Below, piece by piece: positions 34,419-42,378 of a stretch of DNA of 58,513 bases. The stretch's first letter is position 1. Every line of letters begins with the position of its first letter. The position numbers and the translations under genes were made by a program. Source of the stretch: Bog-756 sp036553725 (GTDB lineage Bacteria > Actinomycetota > Acidimicrobiia > Acidimicrobiales > RAAP-2); assembly GCA_036553725.1 (NCBI GenBank), contig DATBOO010000163.1, positions 1 through 58,513 on the forward strand. The letters run 5' to 3'. Below the pieces are notes generated by a model. That model searched no databases. It saw only the letters and a list, made by a program, of their open reading frames with translations, and was not told where the DNA came from.

Positions 34419-35242
34419 GCCGAGACGCCGTGCTGGCGGAGGATGTCGTTGAGTCGGGCCTTGTCGTGGCGCTCCCCCTCGGTGAGCCGCTTGATCACCA
34501 GGACGCACGGCAGGAAGTACTCCCCGCCCGGGAACTCACGGCCACGCGAGGCCTGGACGGCCACCGACCACGGCGGAACGTGGCCCCGGCTCAACTCCTC
34601 ACCGGTCTCGGCGTCGATGACCGGGATCGACGGGTTCAAGATGGTTCCCTCGGCCACCACCGCGCCCCGACCGACCCGCGCCCCCTGGGTGATCATGCAC
34701 CGGCTCCCGATCATCACCTCATCCTCGATGATCACGGGGGCGGCCTGGGCCGGCTCGAGCACACCCCCGATCCCCACGCCGCCGGAGAGGTGGACCTGCT
34801 CGCCGATCTGGGCACACGACCCGACGGTCGCCCACGTGTCGACCATCGTCCCGTCCCCGACCCGGGCACCGATGTTGACGAAGCTGGGCATGCAGATGAC
34901 CCCGTTCCCGAGGTAGGAACCCCACCGGGCCGAGGCGCCGGGAACCACCCGCACGCCCGCGGCGGCATAGTCCCGCTTCAACGGGAGCTTGTCCGCGAAT
35001 TCGAAGGGGCCCACCTCGACGGTCTCCATCGATCGGAGCCGGAACAGCAACAGGATGGCCTGCTTCAGCCACTGGTGCACGACCACCCGGTCGGTGACCG
35101 GATCCACCTCGGCCACCCGGACCGCGCCCTGATCGAGCAGGTTGATGGCCTCGGACACCACGGCCAGGGCGTCGGTGTCGGCCGGTCCCAGCTCCGACGC
35201 CCGCTGCCACAGCTCTTCGATCTGGGACCGGAGGTCTGCCAT
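34415..35242 (-). CDS. dapD: Tetrahydrodipicolinate N-succinyltransferase
   Basis: A 275-aa hexapeptide-repeat acyltransferase that uses succinyl-CoA. The left-handed beta helix is visible in repeats such as SFVNIGARVGDGTMVDTWAT, GGVGIGGVLEPAQAAPVIIE and ITQGARVGRGAVVAEGTIL. The N-terminal helical domain (about 1-85) matches family length. It sits 60 nt from dapC and is coupled to dapE. Confidence 0.96.
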   Translation of the reverse strand: MADLRSQIEELWQRASELGPADTDALAVVSEAINLLDQGAVRVAEVDPVTDRVVVHQWLKQAILLLFRLRSMETVEVGPFEFADKLPLKRDYAAAGVRVVPGASARWGSYLGNGVICMPSFVNIGARVGDGTMVDTWATVGSCAQIGEQVHLSGGVGIGGVLEPAQAAPVIIEDEVMIGSRCMITQGARVGRGAVVAEGTILNPSIPVIDAETGEELSRGHVPPWSVAVQASRGREFPGGEYFLPCVLVIKRLTEGERHDKARLNDILRQHGVSA

Positions 35243-35302
35243 GGCAGCAGACGTTAGCCCTGCGGCCCCGATGTCCGGCCCGGGACGGCCGGGCGGCCCC
35301 TG

Positions 35303-36496
35303 TCAGGCGGGGACGATCGGACCGCCGCGGGACAGGCGCTCCGCCACGAGGCGGAGGCGGTCCATCGGCTGGACCACCGCTACCCGCACGAAGTCCGCAC
35401 CGTCGGGGCCGTAGAGGTCGCCGGGGCTGACCAGCGTCCCCCCTCGGACGGCCAGCGCCTCGGCCAGCCCCCATCCGCCGCCCGGAAGCGAGGAAGGCAC
35501 CGGCACCCACAGGTAGAAGCCCCCGGCGGGCATGGGAGCGGGGAGCCCGGTGTCGGCGAGGACCTCTCGGACGAAGGCCAGGCGTTCCCGGTAGCGGTGG
35601 CGCTGTTCGTCGACGTGCCGGTCGTCCTCGAAGGCCACCACCGCACCGGCCTGCACCGGGCCGGCAACCATGAGGCCGGCGTGGCGGCGGACGTCGAGGA
35701 GGAACCCGACCAGGCCGGGGTCCCCGGCATAGAAGCCGACTCGCGCCCCGGCCAGATTTGAGCGCTTGGACAGGGAGTGGACCGCCACCACCCCGTCGGT
35801 CCCCGACTCGAGCACCGTCCGCGGCGGGCCGTCCCAGGTGAACTCGGCGTAGCACTCGTCAGAGAGCACCGGTACCCCGTTGGCCCTTCCCCACCGGGCC
35901 ACGTCGTCGAGGTCGGTCAGGGAGCCGGTCGGGTTGGACGGCGAGTTGGCCCACACGCACAGGGCCCGTTCGATGTCGGATCCGTCGACCGCGGACAGAT
36001 CGAGCCCGCCCCGGGGTAGCTCGGGCACCGGCACCGGGCGACAACCCCCGAGCAGCGCGCTCATGGCATACGTCGGGTAGGACACCGCCGGGTAGAGGAC
36101 GGTGTCCCGGTCCGGTTCCCGGAGTCGCAGGTGGCCGGCGGCCGACGCCACGAACTCCTTGGTCCCGACGCAGGCGGCCAGCTGGCTCTCGGGGTCGACG
36201 GTGACCCCGAACCGTCGCTCCAGCCAACCGGCCGCCGCCGCCCGCAAGGGAGCGGATCCGGCCGATGCGGGATAGCCCCGCTCTGCATCGGAGGCGGCCA
36301 TGGCCTCGAGGACGGCAGGCGGGGGTGGGTCGCAGGGCGTTCCGATCGAGCAGTCGACCACCCCCTCCCGGTCCGCTGACCCCGCCCGGCGGCCGAAGGC
36401 CTCCTCGGCCCGCGCCCTCACCACCCCGAGCCGGTCGTAGGGATAGGGCGGAGGGGTGAAGCCGACCGCGGTCCGGGCTCGGGGGGCCGGGCTCAA
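35303..36496 (-). CDS. dapC: Succinyldiaminopimelate aminotransferase (class I/II)
   Basis: A 397-aa PLP aminotransferase, probably the enzyme between dapD and dapE in the succinylase pathway, as in mycobacterial DapC. The PLP lysine is in VVAVHSLSKRSNLAGARVGF, with WANSPSNPTGSLTDLDD and VLSDECYAEFTWDG for cofactor contacts. The start is a TTG at 36496 that overlaps the hflX stop (TTGA), in line with the coupled starts around it; the conserved FTPPPYPYDRLG follows soon after. Assignment to DAP rests mainly on context. Confidence 0.87.
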   Translation of the reverse strand: MSPAPRARTAVGFTPPPYPYDRLGVVRARAEEAFGRRAGSADREGVVDCSIGTPCDPPPPAVLEAMAASDAERGYPASAGSAPLRAAAAGWLERRFGVTVDPESQLAACVGTKEFVASAAGHLRLREPDRDTVLYPAVSYPTYAMSALLGGCRPVPVPELPRGGLDLSAVDGSDIERALCVWANSPSNPTGSLTDLDDVARWGRANGVPVLSDECYAEFTWDGPPRTVLESGTDGVVAVHSLSKRSNLAGARVGFYAGDPGLVGFLLDVRRHAGLMVAGPVQAGAVVAFEDDRHVDEQRHRYRERLAFVREVLADTGLPAPMPAGGFYLWVPVPSSLPGGGWGLAEALAVRGGTLVSPGDLYGPDGADFVRVAVVQPMDRLRLVAERLSRGGPIVPA

Positions 36497-37803
36497 GAGG
36501 CCAGGAACTCCCGGAACCGGGACCGGCCCACCTCGTCGAGGACCACCTGGATGCGGGTCGACCCCTCCCCGGCGACCTCGCCGACGATCTCGCCCTCCCG
36601 GTGCACGGCCGCCAGGACGTCCCCGCGGGCCCAGGGAACCTCCAGCTCCACGACCCGGTCGCCGACCCTCAGGCGGTCCCCCATCGCCACCAGGAGCTCG
36701 GCGATTCCCTCCCCGGTGCGGGCGGACACCATCACCGAGCCCGCATGGGCCGCCATCAGCAGCCGGGCCTCCTGCTCGGACTCCGGGCCCAGTGCGGCCA
36801 CGGCATCGGACTTGTTCACCACCAGGAGCTCCGGCACCCCGTCGGCACCGATCTCGGCCAGGACGGTGCGGACGGCGTCGACCTGGCCCTCGAAGTCCGG
36901 AGCCGATCCGTCCACCACGTGAAGGATCAAATCGGCTTCGCGCACCACCTCCAGCGTGGAGCGGAACGCCTCCACCACCTGATGCGGAAGCTTGCGGACG
37001 AATCCAACCGTGTCGGTGAGCAGCACGACCTCGCCACCGGGAAGGCTCAGTTGCCGGGTCCGGGGGTCGAGGGTGGAGAAGAGCCGGTCCTCCACCAGGA
37101 CGTCGGCGCCGCACAGCCGGTTGAGCAGCGTCGACTTCCCGGCATTGGTGTAGCCGGCCAGTGACACCGCACGCTGTCGGGACCGGGCCCGACCCCGACG
37201 CTGGGTCCTCCGGGTCCGCTCGAGGTGGCGGAGATCGGATTCCAGTCGGCTCATGCGTCGCACCAAGCGACGCCGGTCGACCTCGAGCCTGGTCTCGCCG
37301 GGGCCCCGGGTGCCGATGCCCCCGGCCTGCTGGCTGAAGGACTTCCCCCGTCCGGCGAGTCGCGGCAGCCGGTAGCGGAGGAGGGCCAACTCGACCTGGG
37401 CGCGGCCCTCGGGTGTCCGGGCGTTCTGGGCGAAGATGTCGAGGATGACCGCAGTGCGGTCGATGGCGGTCCGACCCAGGAGGCGTTCCAGGTTCCGCTG
37501 CTGGGCCGGCGAGAGGTCGTCATCGAAGACCACGGTGTCGGCGTCCACGGCCAGGCAGACAGCCAGGAGCTCTTCGGCTTTCCCCCGCCCCAGGTACGTC
37601 GCCGGATCGGGCGCGCTCCTCCGCTGCAGGACCCGTGCCATCACGTCGGCGCCGGCCGTGTCCACCAGGAGGGACAGCTCGTCGAGGGCGGCCTCGGTGT
37701 CGGCCACCACGGCATGGGGGAAGGTCACGCCGACCAGCACGATCCGCTCCCGGACCGTGCGGGAGATCAGGGTGTCGGTGAAGGCCGAGTCGGAGGGCGT
37801 CAC
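36493..37803 (-). CDS. hflX: GTPase HflX
   Basis: A 436-aa ribosome-associated GTPase that splits stalled ribosomes. The N-terminal domain holds the glycine-rich TYLGRGKAEELLAV and the helical part GKSFSQQAGGIGTRGPGETR. The G domain has SLAGYTNAGKSTLLNRL (G1), DTVGFVRKLPHQVVEAF (G3) and VVNKSDAV (G4). GTG start at 37803 overlaps the dapF stop as GTGA. Clustering with miaA and miaB is familiar from other bacteria. Confidence 0.96.
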   Translation of the reverse strand: MTPSDSAFTDTLISRTVRERIVLVGVTFPHAVVADTEAALDELSLLVDTAGADVMARVLQRRSAPDPATYLGRGKAEELLAVCLAVDADTVVFDDDLSPAQQRNLERLLGRTAIDRTAVILDIFAQNARTPEGRAQVELALLRYRLPRLAGRGKSFSQQAGGIGTRGPGETRLEVDRRRLVRRMSRLESDLRHLERTRRTQRRGRARSRQRAVSLAGYTNAGKSTLLNRLCGADVLVEDRLFSTLDPRTRQLSLPGGEVVLLTDTVGFVRKLPHQVVEAFRSTLEVVREADLILHVVDGSAPDFEGQVDAVRTVLAEIGADGVPELLVVNKSDAVAALGPESEQEARLLMAAHAGSVMVSARTGEGIAELLVAMGDRLRVGDRVVELEVPWARGDVLAAVHREGEIVGEVAGEGSTRIQVVLDEVGRSRFREFLAS

Positions 37804-38642
37804 GGTCGGGCCGCGCCCAGGAGGCCCCGGACATCCACCTCGATGGCGGCAACCCGTCGGACCGGTCCGCTCAGACGGATCCCGCCACCGGCCAACTCGA
37901 CCCGGAGGGTCCCTCCCGGATTGTGGACCTCGACCGTCTCGCCGACCAGGCCCCAGCTCCGAGCGGCGGCGGCGGCGGCGGCGCTCCCCGTGCCGCAGGC
38001 CTGGGTCTCCCCCACCCCCCGCTCCCACACCCGGAGGGTGAGGGCGTTGGATCCGGGTCCGGCGGCGATGAACTCCACGTTGATGCCTCCGGGGTGCACA
38101 CCCTGGAGACGATTCCCCAACTCGGCCACGTCCACCAGGGCCGGGTCCGGGCCGAGCAGCACCAGATGGGGGTTGCCCATGTCGACCTGCCTTGCCCTCC
38201 GCTCCGCGAACTGCTGGGGCTGATCGGGGCCCAGCGTGGCCGCCCCCATCTCCACCGAAGCATCGGCGGCGTCAGCGGTTGCGCCGGGCCGGTACTCCAC
38301 CACCCGCACGCCGCAGAGCGTCCCCACGGTAAAGCGGGGCGGCTCGACCAGGCCGGCCGCCACCGCGGCCTGGGCCAGGCAACGGATCCCGTTCCCGCTC
38401 ATCTCCGCCACGCCGCCATCGGCGTTGTGGAGATCCATCCTGAGGTCGGCCTCGCTTCCCCCGTGGATGATCCGGATCACTCCGTCGGCGCCGATGCCGA
38501 ACCTCCGGTCGCACAGGGCGCGGACCACCACTGGGTCGACGGGTGAGGCGTCCGCCACGTCGACCAGGACCAGGAAGTCGTTGCCGGCACCGTGGTGCTT
38601 GGTCAGGTTCAGTCGTCGGTTGATCGGCGTGGACGGGTTCAT
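37800..38642 (-). CDS. dapF: Diaminopimelate epimerase
   Basis: A 280-aa two-cysteine racemase that makes meso-DAP from LL-DAP. The catalytic cysteines are C88 (MSGNGIRCLAQA) and the one in GETQACGTGSAAAAAA; the start region TKHHGAGNDFLVLVD is typical. The ATG at 38642 overlaps the miaA stop as ATGA. Confidence 0.96.
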   Translation of the reverse strand: MNPSTPINRRLNLTKHHGAGNDFLVLVDVADASPVDPVVVRALCDRRFGIGADGVIRIIHGGSEADLRMDLHNADGGVAEMSGNGIRCLAQAAVAAGLVEPPRFTVGTLCGVRVVEYRPGATADAADASVEMGAATLGPDQPQQFAERRARQVDMGNPHLVLLGPDPALVDVAELGNRLQGVHPGGINVEFIAAGPGSNALTLRVWERGVGETQACGTGSAAAAAAARSWGLVGETVEVHNPGGTLRVELAGGGIRLSGPVRRVAAIEVDVRGLLGAARP

Positions 38643-39697
38643 CGGGTTGCCTGTGAGTCTCCCACCCCGGTCGCAGCCAGGGGGAATCCAGCCAGGAGCG
38701 CGGCAATCGAGCCGGCCGGGTCGCCGTCCGGTCCTATCCATACGATACGAGGGTCCCGCCGGAACCACGACGACTGGCGCCGGGCGAAGACGCGGGTCCG
38801 CTGGACGGCGAGATCGATGGCGGTCCCCAGGGGTACGCCTTCTTCGATGTGGCTCAGGAGCTCGCGGTAGCCGAGGGCCTGGCGGGCCGTCCTCGACAGC
38901 CCCCCGGGCCTGGCGGCCAGCATGCGCACCTCCGCCAGGAACCCGAGCTCCATCAGCCGGTCGAAACGGGCGGCGATGCGCCCGTCGAGGTCGGTGGGAT
39001 CGTGTCGGAGGCCGACCTGGATCACGTCCGTCGGCGGGTAGCGGTCGAGCCCGGGACCGAACGACGAGAACGGACGACCGGACCCGATGGTCACCTCTAG
39101 GGCCCGCAGGAGGCGGCGCCGGTTGGCGGGCTCCACCCGTCCGGCCGCCGCCGGGTCGAGGTCGGCCAGACGGCGGTGGAGGTCCTCGAGCGCGGAGCGC
39201 CGGGCCGCACTGCCCTCGGGGCCCGAGGCATCCAGCGAGCGGGCGAGCGCGGCGGCGACCTCGGGGTAGGTCCCGGGGAACGAGAGGTCGTCGACCACCG
39301 ATCGCAGATAGAGCCCGGTGCCGCCCACCAGCAGCGCCTGGTGACCCCGGGCGGCGATGGCGGCCAGCACCCGCCGGGCTTCGGCCTGGAACTGCTGGAC
39401 GGTGAACTCCTCGGACGGGTCGACCAGGTCGACCAGGTGGTAGGGCACCCGAGCTCGGGCGGCCCGATCCGGCTTGGCCGTCCCGACGTCCATGCCGCGA
39501 TAGACGGCCATGGAGTCAACGGAGACCAGTTCGATCCCCGGCCTGGTCGAAGCAACCTGCATGGCGGTATGCGACTTCCCCGAGGCCGTGGCGCCGACCA
39601 ACGCCACCGCGGCCGGGGCCGGAGGGGGCGGCGGGTGATCCGCACCGGGCTGATCAGCGGGGATGACCGTGCCCAGCGCGTGTTCCGGGGCTCGCAC
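38639..39697 (-). CDS. miaA: tRNA dimethylallyltransferase
   Basis: A 352-aa enzyme that prenylates A37 of tRNAs reading U-first codons. P-loop VALVGATASGKSHTAMQVA at about residues 31-49, then VSVDSMAVYRGMDVGTAKPD, PYHLVDLVDPSEEFTVQQF, VGGTGLYLRSVVDDL and the C-terminal LGYRELLSHI and TRVFARRQSSWFRRD. A Pro-rich N-terminal extension (about 25 aa) precedes the P-loop, so the GTG at 39697 might not be the only start. It follows miaB by 12 nt; MiaB acts on its product. Confidence 0.95.
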   Translation of the reverse strand: MRAPEHALGTVIPADQPGADHPPPPPAPAAVALVGATASGKSHTAMQVASTRPGIELVSVDSMAVYRGMDVGTAKPDRAARARVPYHLVDLVDPSEEFTVQQFQAEARRVLAAIAARGHQALLVGGTGLYLRSVVDDLSFPGTYPEVAAALARSLDASGPEGSAARRSALEDLHRRLADLDPAAAGRVEPANRRRLLRALEVTIGSGRPFSSFGPGLDRYPPTDVIQVGLRHDPTDLDGRIAARFDRLMELGFLAEVRMLAARPGGLSRTARQALGYRELLSHIEEGVPLGTAIDLAVQRTRVFARRQSSWFRRDPRIVWIGPDGDPAGSIAALLAGFPLAATGVGDSQATR

Positions 39698-39709
39698 CGA
39701 CCGTGACGC

Positions 39710-41179
39710 TCAGCCGGCGGACACGGGGATGAGGACGCGGTGGGCGGGCCGGGCGGTCACTATGCGCAGGGCCCCGGTCAGGTGATGGCGGGCGGCGGCG
39801 GTGACCGCCACATCGGCGTACGACCCCGCGGGGATCGACCGGTTGTCCGTCGGTTCGAAGTGGACCAGCTTGTTCTGTCGGGTGCGCCCGGTCATCACCG
39901 ACGGTTCCCGCTTGGACGGCCCCTCCACCACCACCTCCTCCACCCGACCCAGACGGGCGCGGTGGCGGGCCAGCGCCGATCGTTCCACCACCGTCCGGAG
40001 CCGTTCCATCCGCTCGGCCATCACCTCCTCGGGCACGAACCGGTCCTCCATGGCCGCAGCCCGGGTGCCGGGCCGGGGGGAGAAGACGAACGTGTAGGCG
40101 CTGTCGTAGCCGGCCTCGGCCGCGACCTCGAGGGTGCGCACGAAGTCGGAATCGGTCTCACCGGGGAACCCCACGATGAGATCGGTGGTCACCGCCAGGT
40201 CGGGGATGGCGGCCCGGGCGTCGGCCAGTCGGGCCAGGTAGCGCTCGGCGGTGTAGCCCCGGCGCATGGCCACCAGGACTGCGTCACTCCCCGATTGCAG
40301 GGGGAGGTGGAGGTGGTTGCACACCTCGGCGGTCTCGGCCATGGCCGCGATCGTCTCCGGCCGCAGGTCCTTCGGATGGGGGCTGGTGAACCGGACCCGC
40401 CGGATCCCGTCGACGGCGCCCACCTCCCGGAGGAGCTGGGCGAACAGGGGCCGGCGCCGGGTCAGGTCCCGCCCGTAGGAGTTGACGTTCTGTCCGAGGA
40501 GGGTGACCTCGGTCACACCGCGCCCGGCCAGGGCCCGTACCTCGGCCAGGAGGCCGTCGACCGGACGGGATGTCTCTCCCCCCCGCACCGAGGGGACGAT
40601 GCAGAAGGCACAGGAATTGTCACAACCGGTCTGGATGGTCACCCACGCCGCATAGGGCAGGTCCCGCACGGCGCCGAGGGCCGCGGCCTGGTGGTCCCCG
40701 GCGGCGGAGCCGTCGGAGGGCCTCGGCTCGTCGAGGATCTCCACCACCGGGCCGGACGCCGCCGCCCGGCGCAAGAGCTCGGGGGCCCGGCCGAGGTTGT
40801 GGGTGCCGAAGACCACATCCACGTGGGGGGCGCGGTCGCGGATCCGCTGCCCGTCCATCTGGGCCAGGCACCCCCCCACCGCGATCTGCATGTCGGGCCG
40901 ACGCTGGTGCAGGGCCTTCAGGTTGCCGAGGTGGCCGTAGAACTTGTTGTCGGCGTTCTCCCGGATGCAGCACGTGTTGAACACCACCACGTCGGCCGAT
41001 TCGAGGTCCGGGCTGGCCACCAGGCCGTCGGCTTCCAGCGCCCCGGCCAGCCGTTCCGAGTCGTGATCGTTCATCTGGCACCCGAAGGTCCTGATGTGGA
41101 AGGTCCGCGCCGGGGCGGGCGCGCCCGACGGCCCGTTGGCCGGAGGTTCGGGAGGGGACGATGGGGCGGGGGCATCCAT
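39710..41179 (-). CDS. miaB: tRNA-2-methylthio-N6-dimethylallyladenosine synthase
   Basis: A 489-aa radical-SAM methylthiotransferase. N-terminal UPF0004 domain with the three cluster cysteines (TFGCQMNDHD, NTCCIRENAD, VGGCLAQMDG), the radical SAM CxxxCxxC motif in QTGCDNSCAFCIVPSVRG, and a C-terminal TRAM domain (VVVEGPSKREPSVMTGRTRQ). A Pro/Ala-rich tail precedes the first motif. It carries out the step after MiaA on the same base, and the two genes are adjacent. A 227-nt gap with an intron-like relic separates it from thrB. Confidence 0.96.
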   Translation of the reverse strand: MDAPAPSSPPEPPANGPSGAPAPARTFHIRTFGCQMNDHDSERLAGALEADGLVASPDLESADVVVFNTCCIRENADNKFYGHLGNLKALHQRRPDMQIAVGGCLAQMDGQRIRDRAPHVDVVFGTHNLGRAPELLRRAAASGPVVEILDEPRPSDGSAAGDHQAAALGAVRDLPYAAWVTIQTGCDNSCAFCIVPSVRGGETSRPVDGLLAEVRALAGRGVTEVTLLGQNVNSYGRDLTRRRPLFAQLLREVGAVDGIRRVRFTSPHPKDLRPETIAAMAETAEVCNHLHLPLQSGSDAVLVAMRRGYTAERYLARLADARAAIPDLAVTTDLIVGFPGETDSDFVRTLEVAAEAGYDSAYTFVFSPRPGTRAAAMEDRFVPEEVMAERMERLRTVVERSALARHRARLGRVEEVVVEGPSKREPSVMTGRTRQNKLVHFEPTDNRSIPAGSYADVAVTAAARHHLTGALRIVTARPAHRVLIPVSAG

Positions 41180-41406
41180 TGGTAGTCAGGGGCGCGGTGC
41201 CAGTGAAGGCCCGGTTCCCCATCCCCCTTTCAATCCGTGTGTGCGGTTTTCCCGCACACGGCTTACCGACGGTCTTTTGGACATGTTTACGCTGACTTCG
41301 GGTATCGGATGGTGCCGGCCCAGGATACGGCCGACGCCGACCGGCCGGTGCCCGCTGCGCCCGTCGAGGAGGCGGGCGGCCCGGCTCACCGGGTCCGGCG
41401 ACCGCC
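41180..41406. other. thrB-miaB intergenic region
   Basis: 227 bp on the minus strand between thrB and miaB. Its main feature is a 34-nt domain-V-like hairpin (41231-41264). The flanking sequence is less GC-rich than the genes around it. No reverse transcriptase or other protein fragment was recognised. Confidence 0.6.
41231..41264 (-). ncRNA. Group II intron domain V-like relic
   Basis: On the minus strand these 34 nt have the layout of domain V: the catalytic AGC triad, a 5-bp lower helix CCGTG/CACGG, a 2-nt bulge (CA), an upper helix TGCGG/CCGCA and a GAAA-type loop. Thirty-four nt is the usual length of domain V, and the sequence closely resembles the 3' ends of bacterial class C introns. 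A G-rich stretch (AAAGGGGGATGGGG) follows, where domain VI would be, but a clear domain VI with bulged A is not seen. No intron-encoded protein is present, so it is probably a relic. Confidence 0.6.
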
Positions 41407-42294
41407 CTACCTCTCGGCGTTGAAGTCGTAGAAGTCGCTCGACCCGTTCCGGTCGACGATCAGGCCGTGCATGTCCGCATGGAGAACGAGGACCTGCCCG
41501 GGGACGTCGGCCTCGGCCAGCGCGGCTACGGCCGCCACCTGCACGCCCGTCGCCTCGGCCCCGCGGGAGATCCCGAGGAGGGACGGGCCGGCTCCCGACC
41601 AGCACACCGCCAGCGCCCCGCCGGCCGCCATGGCGGCCAACAACTTCGGCGCCTCCGGGAACATCGGGCTCCGGTAGTCCTGGTGCAGCCGATCCTCGGT
41701 GGCCTCGCTGATGAGGACCCGGCTATCGGCCAGTCCGGCGATCAGCAGTGCGGTCCGCGACAGGTTGAAGGCGGCACTGTCCCGGCTGACCGTGGTGGGA
41801 AGGGCCTGCCGGGACCTGGAGGTGGGCAGTGTGAGGTCGGGCACGATGACCACGAAGGCCAGGCTCACGTCGAGGGCCAGCCGCACCGCCCGCACCCCGC
41901 CCCTCACCCGGGCGGCAGCCACCAGTCCGCCAACCATGGAAGCTGCCGCGTTGTCGGGATGGCCGTCGGTGTGGGCCGCCACGGCCAACGGGTCCTCCGC
42001 CCCGGCGGCGGCGGCAGCGGCCACGGCTAGGGCGGCCGACGAGCCCAGACCACGGGCGATGGGGATCTGGGAACGCACGGTGATGGCCAGGTGGTCGGTA
42101 CCGGCCACGTCGATGGCCACCCGGGCGGCCAGGTGTGAAGGGTCGTCGGACAGGCCCGCGCCCTCGCCCTCCGAGCGCACGATCAGCCTCGAGGCCGGCT
42201 CCACCTCGACCTCGACGTAGCGGTCGAGCGCAATGGCCAGGGTGTCGAAACCCGGGCCGAGATTGGCCGATGATGCTGGAGCCCGTGCGCGCAC
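41407..42294 (-). CDS. thrB: Homoserine kinase
   Basis: A 295-aa GHMP kinase that makes O-phosphohomoserine for threonine synthesis. The start APASSANLGPGFDTLAIAL, the ATP loop PIARGLGSSAALAVAAAAAA and the C-terminal WSGAGPSLLGISRG match the family. thrA, thrC and asd are not in the window. The GTG at 42294 has no ribosome site but lies 6 nt after a TACCGT box. Confidence 0.93.
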   Translation of the reverse strand: MRARAPASSANLGPGFDTLAIALDRYVEVEVEPASRLIVRSEGEGAGLSDDPSHLAARVAIDVAGTDHLAITVRSQIPIARGLGSSAALAVAAAAAAGAEDPLAVAAHTDGHPDNAAASMVGGLVAAARVRGGVRAVRLALDVSLAFVVIVPDLTLPTSRSRQALPTTVSRDSAAFNLSRTALLIAGLADSRVLISEATEDRLHQDYRSPMFPEAPKLLAAMAAGGALAVCWSGAGPSLLGISRGAEATGVQVAAVAALAEADVPGQVLVLHADMHGLIVDRNGSSDFYDFNAER

Positions 42295-42300
42295 ACCGAC

Positions 42301-42306
42301 ACGGTA
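42301..42306 (-). promoter_or_regulatory. -10 box of a probable leaderless thrB promoter
   Basis: TACCGT (42306-42301, minus strand) followed by 6 nt and the thrB GTG; no Shine-Dalgarno. The -35 is weak. Confidence 0.35.
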
Positions 42307-42378
42307 CTCGTCGTGCCCGGTGCCCGGCAGGACCGCGTCAGGGCGTCATACTCCCTGTGCGTGCGCAGCCCCAACGCC

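Noticed and set aside
41186..41605. A minus-strand coding frame running through the domain V-like hairpin
   Set aside because: It overlaps the thrB 3' end in another frame and its only recognisable part is the translated hairpin, as often seen in spurious annotations at intron ends.
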